From the NCBI GenBank assembly GCA_041392765.1, contig JAWKLL010000007.1, positions 1 to 64,000 of the forward strand: 64,000 nucleotides of DNA. The letters run 5' to 3'. This document shows, piece after piece, positions 56,420-64,000 of this stretch. Numbering within the stretch: the first letter of the stretch is position 1; each line of letters begins with the position of its first letter. The DNA is from Lewinella sp041392765. GTDB lineage: Bacteria; Bacteroidota; Bacteroidia; Chitinophagales; Saprospiraceae. The position numbers were made by a program, and so were the translations under genes. Under the pieces are notes generated by a model, which saw only the letters and a list, made by a program, of their open reading frames with translations, did not search any database and was not told where the DNA came from.

Positions 56420-57915
56420 CTACGTGCAGTGTTCTCCACTAATGGCATGGTTGGTTATTTGAATGACCACAATGGCACTATTACAAATCAGTTGCATATT
56501 ACAGAATTGCTTCTGTTGAAGAGTTTTAACCAGTGCCTCACTTCCCTTTCCCTGCAACAACACCAACACAGTATAGAACATGATTTTAAAAATCAATGCC
56601 AGCGACATGTTCGATGTAGAGAATGTCCGAATTTAAGGCGTTGAATCATCTGCTCTACATTGCTGGCGTAGCCGTATTTCTGCTTTGAGGTAATGCCCGG
56701 GCGTACTTTGAGAAGGTGCTTGTAGTGGGGCTTGTTCAATGATGAGTCGATATAGTACTGGCGTTCCGGGCGAGGCACTAGTGACATATCCCCTTTGAGG
56801 GACGTTCAAAACTGGGCAACTCATCCAGCCGCCATTTGCGCATCCCACCGCTGGGGTGGCGGTTGTCGCCGTCATGCTTAGCTTAGTTGAGGGCGTCGAT
56901 TGCTCCTTTATCGGTGTACATGGAACGAAACTTCAAAATCAAGAAAGGTTGCCGATTCAATCCTATGCACGTTCCTGTCGGTAAGAGAATTGGCACTCAG
57001 AAGAAAGCCGAACCCGTATGGCAATATACGCATACAAGGAGACAGCAGGATCAGTAGCACAACAGAAACGACTACGTCGATGACTCTCTTCACCATGCGT
57101 TGCCAACGCGGCATGAGTTCGGCTGATTTCTATCAGAACGACGCCGTCGTGGTTCATTTTTACCGTGCCGAGCATGGTCGTATGTCTGGGATGATTTTTA
57201 CCAATAATGTCCGGTCAAAATCAAAGAGGATGTTCACCATTCCCGTAGCCGGTTGTATTCCGAGTTTCTATGGCTACAATAACTTCCTCAATTTTATGCT
57301 CTTTGAATCACCGCTGCCAAGTCTTTTATTTTCCCAATGCTGGTATCAGGTGACGTAGTTCGTTGGTGCTGCTGCCATTCACATCTATAAAACCAATGAA
57401 ATGGTAAACTGGGCTTTTGGGCTGGCTGTTGATTTCTTTAAATAAATCCAGCGCATTCTGATTCCCGCCGATATTGAGAGGTGTTGAACTTCCACTTTAC
57501 CCGCTTTCAACCGCCAATGGCACCGGGTGAGCAATGCCATTCGCACAATGGCCGTAAATGAAAAATGGAGCGTGAAAAGCGTCAAAGGAAGAGTAATACG
57601 TAGTGTGGTTGGTGACGAAATCATCCAAAATCAGCGTAAAAAACAGGGTGACACCGAGAAAACTCCGGAACAACGTGCGAGCCAGCGTAGCAATACGCGA
57701 CATGCGTCGTATCCTGATACTGGTCGAAAATCAGGTAAAGGTGACCCACCCCAATGGTATCAGCATGGGTGATGATGAAATTTTGGTCGTTCGTATATCG
57801 GTGAAGGATACCTTCCACTTGTTGCAGTACAGAAAAGCACACATCAAGCCGCCATAGCAGTCAGATAATCTGCTAAGCGGTAGATGAAAGTATCGTTCCG
57901 ACGCTGTTGGTTCAT
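56420..57915 (-). pseudogene. Exopolysaccharide sugar transferase (undecaprenyl-phosphate glycosylphosphotransferase), broken by many frameshifts
   Basis: Such enzymes (WcaJ/WbaP type) load the first sugar phosphate onto undecaprenyl phosphate for capsule or exopolysaccharide. Pieces in order: start MNQQRRNDTFIYRLADYL (57915), membrane helices (SFLGVTLFFTLILDDFV, FTLHFSFTAIVRMALLT), a nucleotide-binding-like domain (SQPKSP..FIGFIDVNGSSTNE), RWQRMVKRVIDVVVSVVLLI, FYRQERIG-like text, MRKWRLDELP, LVPRPERQYYI, HYKHLLKVRPGITS, YGYASNVEQMIQRLKF and FKIMFYTVLVLLQGKG. About ten breaks. Last gene of a four-gene minus-strand operon. Probably a real gene in poorly polished sequence, but decay is possible. 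Confidence 0.72.
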
Positions 57916-57938
57916 CACTACTATTGCCGTTGGGGGAA

Positions 57939-58806
57939 TTAGAAATGAACAAGTTTGATATTATCGAGCAAAACCCTTGCAGTATCAGGGCTTTCTTGAA
58001 TGAGGAATGCCTGAAAGGCAATCTGGAATTCATCCAACTGGCTGTCGTTGACCAACTTGCTGAGGTCAAAATAGATTTTGTTCCAATCGTCTCTGGGGGT
58101 AAAGCCAGGGTCGAAGTAACGCTCAATGCCCGTAATAGGGTCGGTTTCACCTACGATACCCCAAGCTACAGGGGCGGCAGATTTATAGTTGACCTCCAGA
58201 TAAACATACGGGCTAATGGCCTGCAATCCACTGAAAGTAGTGAAAGTTGAAAACTCCACCACAGGCCTGTCCGTCTTGTTGAGGGTGAAAGACCCTGAAT
58301 AACTTCCCTCGAAAACATCATCCTGCGTTCTGCTTATTTCAGTATCACCACTTAGATTGACGATGAAAGCACGTGGCGTGTTATCTTCAAAATTTTCAAT
58401 GAAACCAAATTTCGTTTCCGGCACGTAGCTAGTTGTAGGTTGGAGGGTAACAGTTTCATTTGCGGCCAACGCTACCGTTTGCTCAAAAGGTTGGAGAGAA
58501 GGGGTAGATATTGGGGAAATCACCTAAGCCATTATCACGGATACCTGCTTCTACTCTCACTGTATGCGACCCCGTTTCTAATACAGGAACGGTAGCTGGT
58601 AAGTCATAAACGCCTAAGAATATATCATCCACAAAGACCCAAGCTTCGGTAATCTTATGGCTGTTGCTACCCTGTGCGGGGCCGGTAGTAAGCGTAAATT
58701 CCTCAATGAATAAATAGGAAGGAATACCTTCTTCTGGATTGATAAAGTCGCATTGCCACCAACTGACAGACATTACCAAGAGCAAAGCAAAGTGGATGAT
58801 TTTCAT
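57939..58806 (-). CDS. Lipoprotein of unknown function in the polysaccharide operon (one frameshift)
   Basis: About 289 residues. MKIIHFALLLVMSVSWWQC is a lipoprotein signal peptide with an unusual WWQC before the cysteine. The mature part contains an Ig/PEGA-like start (WVFVDDIFLGVYDLPATVPV and TGSHTVRVEAGIRDNG), then a jelly-roll-like second half (KFGFIENFEDNTPRAFIVNL, DDVFEGSYSGSFTLNK, YVYLEVNYKSAAPVAWGI, WNKIYFDLSKLVNDS), ending RVLLDNIKLVHF. The second half looks like a carbohydrate-binding-type beta sandwich. The frame breaks near 58505. It begins 1 base after the oxidoreductase stop and ends 24 bases before the sugar transferase. Confidence 0.75.
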
Positions 58807-58807
58807 T

Positions 58808-59791
58808 TCATGAGGCGGGGATTGCATTTAATTGGGAGGCAATGGATGCTGTGATGCGATAGGCCGGCTTAGTGCTTTATAGCCGTCTTCACCACTTACT
58901 TTGGGACGTGTTTCGTTGAGGATGCTTTCCGCAAAGGTTTCTCATTCCATGCGAATGGCATTGACTTGTTCGATGGCAGGCATATCCATGTGAAGTTTGA
59001 CCCCGTGGCCGTATGTAGCTCAAACTGCTGACCGTTGGTGGGGGCATCTTCAGCCGCCTCAAAGAGCCGTACTACCTGCGCTTGTTTATCCAATAAATCC
59101 AGAAGCTGATGTAAGCATCTTTCTGGAAAAGGCGCACCTTTCTCATTTGTTTCAGCAGGCGCGGCTGGCGGTCAGGTTGGCAATAGCCATTTCAGGCGAT
59201 GCGAGCATTGGCAATGTCAACGGTATCGCTGACGACCGCTACACCACTGGCGTGTACCTCCTTCACGGGGCTATTGACCATGGATAAGATGATGTCCAAA
59301 TCGTGTATCATCAAATCCAATACAACCGATACATCCGTACCTCGTGGGTTGAATGCCGCCAATCGATGCGCTTCAATAAACATAGGAGCAATCGGCATAT
59401 CTCCCAGTGCCAGTAAGGCGGGGTTGAAGCGCTCACATGACCCACTTTAGAATCTTCACGCCTTTTGTATCAGCTAACCGCAACAATTCGGCGCTTCTTC
59501 CAAGAGTATGAGTGATGGGTTTTTTCCTATAAAAAGATGCTTGCCTGCCGCTATCTTCACAAGCTAATGTAGTGAGTGGTGGTAGGTGTCACAATATCCA
59601 CTATATCAACAGCGGAGATAAGCGACTGTACATCGGGGAAGGCAGGGATGGAAAAATCGGCTGCCACTTTGGCTGCAACGGCGGGGTCAGGGTCGTAAAA
59701 GCCTACCAATTCATAAGTGGTTGAGGCAAGCTGGATACATTTGATGTGGATTTTCCCAATTGGCGGTCTTAAAGTACGCCTATTTTAGCAT
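58808..59791 (-). CDS. Gfo/Idh/MocA-family oxidoreductase (several frameshifts)
   Basis: NAD(P)-dependent sugar oxidoreductase, probably acting on a nucleotide sugar for surface polysaccharide. Start MLKIGVL at 59791 leads into the Rossmann part (GKIHIKCIQLAS, YELVGFYDPDPAVAAKVAAD, DIVDIVTPTTTHY), then a KNPSL/ADTKGVKI stretch, and the C-terminal domain (MFIEAHRLAAFNPRGTDVSV, VLDLMIHDLDIILSMVNSPV with the H-D-x-D catalytic area, KQAQVVRLFEAAEDAP). Breaks lie near 59765, 59560, 59490, 59430, 59180 and 59000. The start lies inside the end of the upstream gene (12-base overlap). Confidence 0.78.
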
Positions 59792-60193
59792 ATTCGCGTA
59801 GTTGAGTTGCTGTTCTGATACAGAAACGCTCTGCTTGCAGATCTGGTGCCCTTGTGCATTTCGGCGACAAAAGTACTGAAAAATGGTTAGCCGCGCCCCC
59901 ATTGCATGAGAATCGCGCCAAATGCCGTGATAAGGACAATTAGCACCGTAGCCATTTTTTAATGGAATAACGTAAATGGTTCGCGAATCCATAATTTCCC
60001 TGCGTAGATGCGGATACTTGGGAATGATTTCTTCTTCCATGCGCTTTAGGTTGAAGACGTGCACCGCATCAAAAGCTACGCGGTTTTGTACCAGCACCTT
60101 ATAGGACTATTGACCTTGATCCGGAAATACACATTAATGAATAGCATAGCCACCAAACAGCGCAATAACAATGGTGATGAGGAGTATGTACAT
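59780..60193 (-). CDS. Small membrane-anchored protein of unknown function (frameshifts)
   Basis: From the ATG at 60191-60193 an N-terminal membrane helix (MYILLITIVIALFGGYAI) leads, after one or two frame changes near 60130, into VQNRVAFDAVHVFNLKRMEE, EIIPKYPHLRREIMDSRTIY and VIPLKNGYGANCPYHGIWRD, ending at a TAG inside the start of the oxidoreductase. About 138 residues. I do not recognise a named family; its place at the head of the operon suggests an envelope role. A TATCTTTG -7 box lies 11 bases upstream. Confidence 0.65.
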
Positions 60194-60204
60194 CTGTTTT
60201 GGGG

Positions 60205-60212
60205 CAAAGATA
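60205..60212 (-). promoter_or_regulatory. Candidate -7 box of the polysaccharide operon
   Basis: On the minus strand TATCTTTG fits TAnnTTTG, 11 bases before the first gene. A TTTTTTG lies only 12 bases upstream, closer than the usual 19. Confidence 0.45.
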
Positions 60213-60252
60213 AGAAGCTATATACAAAAAAGGAGAATTATCATATTGACAC

Positions 60253-60382
60253 CTCCTCTAAAAACACCTAAAAACCATATTCAGTCTTTCAAAAACTTGT
60301 GTAGTTTTCTCTATATTTTTGAAGAAGGTTTCAAAAGAGGTTTCGAAAAACTCCTCTCTAAAACACCTAAAACCCATATTCA
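60253..60382. repeat. Pair of near-identical 31-bp direct repeats
   Basis: CTCCTCTAAAAACACCTAAAA at 60253 and CTCCTCTCTAAAACACCTAA at 60351 begin two copies that both end CCATATTCA; they are 98 bases apart and differ by small indels. The A-rich open frame through them looks non-coding. From 60383 to 60546 I see nothing recognisable. Confidence 0.6.
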
Positions 60383-60546
60383 TATCATGAAAACCTTCTT
60401 ACCCGTTGTTCATAGTATTTGGCTTTTCAGCCTTTTGGAAAGCTCATTTGCTTTCCGTTTGTTACACCTTTCTGACGAGGGTTCATGGAAAGGTCACTTT
60501 CCGGAGAAGGACGGTCGTTTTTTTAACATTTTTTTAACAAAACACC

Positions 60547-60675
60547 TTAGAGACGGAAAAAAATAAGTGATCCCATTTTTGGCTTGGCATATACACTAAG
60601 TGTAGGAATACTTGCACAAAGCGTGTGTGTAAAGACAAGCCTTCAAAAATGGGATCGGGCTATCAAATTACTTAG
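60547..60675 (-). repeat. Hairpin repeat family B, copy B4 (inverted)
   Basis: Inverted relative to B1 and B2: starts TTAGAGACGGAAAAAAATAA and ends CAAATTACTTAG, with the same palindrome (GATCCCATTTTT, AAAAATGGGATC) and the centre AGGAATACTTGCACAAAGCG. It lies between the polysaccharide operon and the outer-membrane protein gene. Confidence 0.88.
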
Positions 60676-60706
60676 AAGTGAGTTAAACTAGCTTATTTGT
60701 GCGTCT

Positions 60707-60718
60707 TTTAGACATACT
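60707..60718 (+). repeat. Dispersed motif TTTAGACATACT, copy 3
   Basis: Matches the copies at 6651-6663 and 46691-46703 over 12 bases and is followed by TTTATA. It lies 31 bases from the end of repeat B4 and about 25 bases upstream of a candidate -7 box. Confidence 0.5.
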
Positions 60719-60743
60719 TTTATACCAGTTTATCAGTTGTTAC

Positions 60744-60751
60744 TACTTTTG
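60744..60751 (+). promoter_or_regulatory. Candidate -7 box for the outer-membrane protein gene
   Basis: TACTTTTG fits TAnnTTTG and lies 31 bases before the ATG at 60783. No TTTG at 19 bases upstream. Confidence 0.4.
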
Positions 60752-60782
60752 TAACCTAAACATACCTGTATGGAAACTTACA

Positions 60783-61520
60783 ATGGTGTTACTTTGCTGT
60801 ATCGGCCTTGGTGGCTTTGCCCAAGCATAGACATGGAATGGCAATAACGAAGGAAAAGCCATATTGATTAATTTTAGCTACGGGGTTCAGTTGCCCGCCG
60901 CCGATATGAAAGAGCGGTTCGAACACAATTTTTCAGCAGAACTTTCCGCTGATTACTTTATGCCTTCCAACTGGTTTTTCGGACTCAACGGGCAGTACCT
61001 GTTCGGTAGCACCGTGAAGGAAGATGTACTAGCGGGGTTGCGTACCGAAGCGGGCTACGTGATTGGCAATGATCGCACACCTGCTGATGTGCAACTGCGG
61101 GAGCGAGGAATGTACGCAGGGATACGGGTGGGCAAGCTGATAGGATTATTGGCAGATAATGAACGTTCCGGGCTTCGCCTCAGTGTAGGTGTTGGTTTTT
61201 TACAGCACCGTATCCGCATTCAGGATGACCCTTTTCGGGTAGTACCTCAATTAGAAGGCGAGTACGAAAAGGGATACGACCGATTGACGAACGGCCTTGC
61301 CTTGTATCAATTCATTGGCTACCAACATATTGCTAAAAACAACGGCATGCACCTCACCGCAGGCTTTGAGTCCATTCAAGGGTTTACCCAAAATCGTCGT
61401 TCCTTCGATTTCGATACGCGGCAGGCCGATACGACACAGCGGCTCGATTGGCTCAATGGCTTTCGGGTGACATTCTCTATGCCTATTTTTATTGGTAATG
61501 CCGATGAGATTTTTTATTGA
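60783..61520 (+). CDS. Outer-membrane beta-barrel-like protein with an in-frame TAG near the N-terminus
   Basis: About 245 residues. The start MVLLCCIGLGGFAQA is a signal peptide; codon 16 is TAG (60828-60830), in the same frame as the rest, where the family would normally have a Q (AQAQTW), so a single C-to-T change explains it. Downstream the frame is open: FSYGVQLPAADMKERFEHNF, FFGLNGQYLFGSTVKEDV, YAGIRVGKLIGLLADNERSG, LRLSVGVGFLQHRIRI and MHLTAGFESIQGFTQN, typical barrel strands, ending FRVTFSMPIFIGNADEIFY. Its stop overlaps the tilS start. Function unknown. Confidence 0.72.
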
Positions 61521-62856
61521 TGATATTACACCCATTAGTCAACACCGTCAAGGAATGTGTTGCTGCCAACCATTTGTTTACTTCTCAAGATAAGCTGTTG
61601 CTCGCCGTCAGTGGAGGAATGGATTCTATGGTGTTGTGGCAAGTGCTGTTGCAGTTGGGCTACCAACCGGGTATTCTTCATTGCAATTTTCAATTGCGAG
61701 GTGCGGAATCAGCAGGGGATGAGGTTTTTGTGGAGGCGTATGCCGCTCAAACAGGTTGCCCGCTGTGGAGCAAGCGGTTTGATACCGAAAATTTCGCCCA
61801 AGATAATGGTATCTCCATACAAATGGCAGCTCGTGAACTTCGCTACACTTTTTTTGAGGAAATCAGAAGTAGGGAAGGGTATGACTACATCCTCACCGCC
61901 CATCATTTAGATGACAGACTTGAAACCTTTTGGTTGAATTTTTCCCGAGGCACAGGATTAAAAGGCTTGGTTGCATTGTCGTATCAAAGTGGTAAGTTAC
62001 GACGACCCTTGTTGGCTGTCAATCGGCAGGCTATTGCCCAATATCAAGCCGATTGCAATATTCCTTTCCGCGAGGATAGTAGTAATGAAAAAGACGCTTA
62101 CCAACGGAATGCTTTTCGACACCATGTACTACCTGCCCTCTATCAATGGATGCCGGATATGGCGCAGCGAGCAATGACCAATTTCAGCCGACTAGAGGAA
62201 ATGTGGCTGCTCGAGCAAGAAGCCGTCAAAGCGTTTGTTATTCAACATTCCTCATGGGTAGGTGATACTAGAAATTGATATACTGGCGTTGCGTAGCCAT
62301 GTAGCGGCTGCTACCTAGCTTAGGAGCTTTGCCACCCATTAGGCTTTAATGCAGAACAATGTAGGCAAGTGATAGCAACAACCCGTGAGGACGCTACTTT
62401 ATTCCGACACCCACACTTTATTATTGACCGATACTCATATACGCGCTTCAGTCCCACGACGAAAGTCGATGAGTTGCCTATATCCGCCATACCGACGACG
62501 AGCAGTTGCTACCCGACGGCAGCCGTATCGAAGTAGATACGGTAGAAAAACCTGTCGCCTTTTCAAGTGCTCCCACAAATATGGGTGGATGGCGACCAAC
62601 TCGTGTTTCCCCTGACGGTGCGGCATTGGCAGGAAGGCGACTACTTCTGCCCTTTAGGCATGAAGGTCGTCGTCAAAAATTGCAAGATTTTTTCACCAAC
62701 CGAAAAATTGACCGCATCGACCGCCACCGCCAATGGTTGTTGTGCAACGCCGATGGTGCTATCATTTGGGTAGTAGGCTTGCAGCCCGATGAGCGTTTTA
62801 AAATTACCGACGCCACTAACAGGGTACTTAGGTTTACCTTTGTACCTTTATCTTGA
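61520..62856 (+). CDS. tilS: tRNA(Ile)-lysidine synthase (C-terminal frameshifts)
   Basis: TilS converts the CAU anticodon wobble cytidine of tRNA-Ile to lysidine and is essential. The N-terminal PP-loop ATPase domain is intact: LLLAVSGGMDSMVLWQVL, ILHCNFQLRGAESAGDE, ILTAHHLDDRLETFWLNFSR and SGKLRRPLLAVNRQAI. After residue 250 the frame is broken near 62270, 62380-62400, 62470, 62575 and 62665. The TilS C-terminal domain is still readable: VDGDQLVFPLTVRHWQEGDY, FCPLGMKG and KLQDFFTNRKIDRIDRHRQW, then a final LRFTFVPLS. I start at the ATG at 61520, one base into the previous stop. Confidence 0.9.
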
Positions 62857-63016
62857 CAACAAAATATCCCCTAGTCACCTCAATAGATGAAGAGATTGAG
62901 CAAATCCCATAACTTTACTGGTGTCTAACCAAATTAAATTTTTAGATATGCGCTTGGTTGCTCCAATCAACTAGCTGTCATTATCCACTAACCATTTTTC
63001 AAAAAACCTGACTGTT

Positions 63017-64000
63017 ATGTACAAAATCATCTTTACCTTTGCCAGCCTTTTATTCATGCTGGCTTCTTGCCAACAGGCTGGTTTCAAACCTCAATCAACC
63101 CTCTGCCATGTACCAAAAAATGGATATTGCTGCACCGGCTGCCAATAAAATCCCCAAAGAACTGACCATTCACGACCATACGCGTATCGATAATTACTAT
63201 TGGCTCAACGATCGTGAAAATCAGGAGGGAGTAATTAACTACCTTAATGCTGAAAACGCCTACACGGACGAGATGATGTCGCACACCAAAGCGTTGCAAG
63301 AATCTCTGTTCCAAAGAAATGAAGGGACGCATCAAGAAGATGACCAATCAGTCCCCTACAAGGACAACGGCTACTACTACATCACCCGCTACGAACAAGG
63401 GCAAGAATGCCCCATCCATTCCCGCAAGAAGGGTTCGTTGGATGCTGCAGAGAAAATTACTGCTCAACGTGAATGAATTGGCCAAACCTTACAGCTTTTT
63501 TAATGTAGGAGGCCGTTCTGTTAGCCCCGACAACAACATCCTTGCGTATGGAGAAGATACCTGAGCCGTCAGTTATACTATACGTTTTAAAAATTTAGCC
63601 ACAGGGGAAATGTTGGCCGATAATATTCCCAACACCAGGAGGTGCCATTAGCGAGGCTGCCGATAACAGGCACGTCTTTTTTATTCCGTTAAGGACGAAA
63701 CACTCCAGTCTGTAAAGATTTTCACTTATCAATTGGGCACTTCCATTAAATGAGACGTGCTCGTGTATGAAGAAATGGACGATACTTTTCGACCTTCGTC
63801 TATAAAACCAAATCCAAAAAATATTTGGTCATTGGGTGCCTACCAAACCCTTAGCCAAGAATACCGCGTGTTGGAAGCAAATAACCCCACTGGGCAGTTC
63901 CGTATTATTCAGCCTCGCGAGCGCGGTTTGGAATACGATATGACCACTTTGGTGATAAATTCTACATTCGCACCAACTTAGTTGCCTCGTAACTTCCGCC
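63017..64000 (+). CDS. S9-family peptidase (oligopeptidase B-like) lipoprotein, partial, with many frameshifts
   Basis: From the ATG at 63017 a lipoprotein signal peptide (MYKIIFTFASLLFMLASCQQ) is followed by the N-terminal beta-propeller of a prolyl oligopeptidase-like protease: IPKELTIHDHTRIDNYYWLN, a YKDNGYYYITRYEQGQEC strand, PYSFFNVGGRSVSPDNNILA and, near the edge, IRTNL. Oligopeptidase B cleaves after basic residues in small peptides; the catalytic domain lies beyond the window. Breaks near 63090, 63340, 63450, 63565, 63640, 63680, 63750 and 63950 make this the most error-rich gene of the window. Confidence 0.8.

Noticed and set aside
60171..60566. 131-codon open frame across the leader region of the polysaccharide operon
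   Set aside because: Lysine-rich translation of an A-rich stretch containing two direct repeats; no family resemblance and opposite to the operon.
1..64000. tRNA and rRNA genes
   Set aside because: I looked through the intergenic regions and saw no cloverleaf-like or rRNA-like sequence; a covariance search (tRNAscan-SE, Infernal) would settle this.

Overview
The window is a chromosomal stretch of a Bacteroidota bacterium. The protein set points to the class Saprospiria (Haliscomenobacter/Lewinella-like), which I infer from protein flavour and gene order and could not confirm by a search. Supporting signs are promoters of the Bacteroidota type (TTTG, 19 bases, TAnnTTTG), weak ribosome binding sites, a dcw cluster ordered mraZ-rsmH-ftsL-ftsI-murE-mraY-murD-ftsW-murG-murC-ftsQ-ftsA-ftsZ, a TonB-dependent receptor, OmpA-like proteins and a DPE2-like amylomaltase. 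LysA together with a MurE carrying the DNPR motif indicates meso-diaminopimelate peptidoglycan.

Layout. 1-6.6 kb: housekeeping genes (DCC protein, lysA, cinA, birA, rsfS, ftsH). 6.9-9.3 kb: an AT-rich type II restriction-modification island (methyltransferase, HNH-type nuclease, controller protein with a C-box). 9.4-26.8 kb: xerD, then the full division and cell-wall (dcw) operon on the minus strand, running from a MraZ-box promoter to terminators behind ftsZ. 26.9-31 kb: malQ, a rhodanese, a secreted protein and xseB. 31-36.4 kb: a TonB receptor, a lone paaC and a GH57/DUF3536 enzyme. 36.7-42 kb: TolC, a MacA-like adaptor and dnaK behind a sigma-54-type promoter. 42-49 kb: a PD-(D/E)XK/HhH gene pair, an OmpA-like protein, lipA, an outer-membrane protein and a WG-repeat/beta-helix lipoprotein. 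49.3-54.6 kb: glgB, an SLC45-like sugar transporter and formiminotransferase-cyclodeaminase. 54.7-64 kb: a zinc-ribbon protein, a DUF4190-like gene, a minus-strand polysaccharide operon (membrane protein, Gfo/Idh/MocA oxidoreductase, lipoprotein, sugar transferase), an outer-membrane protein, tilS and an S9 peptidase cut by the window end.

Sequence quality. Many genes, including essential ones (murC, murG, mraY, ftsI, tilS), are broken by single-base indels, often in A or T runs, while the family sequence continues in another frame. This looks like residual sequencing error rather than gene decay. It worsens towards the right end, where almost every gene is affected. Coordinates for such genes span the reconstructed gene.

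The most unusual content is non-coding. One family of three MITE-like elements (A, 163-210 bp) has GGTTCTTTGAC terminal inverted repeats. A second hairpin family (B) has ends TTAGTAAT(T/C)TGACGG and CCGTCCCTTA; it sits in two gene leaders, inside the dcw operon and, as solo ends, at stop codons. Other regulatory features are a phased GTGG array in front of mraZ, a sigma-54 promoter with TGTCA repeats in front of dnaK, and a 12-13 bp motif found three times.
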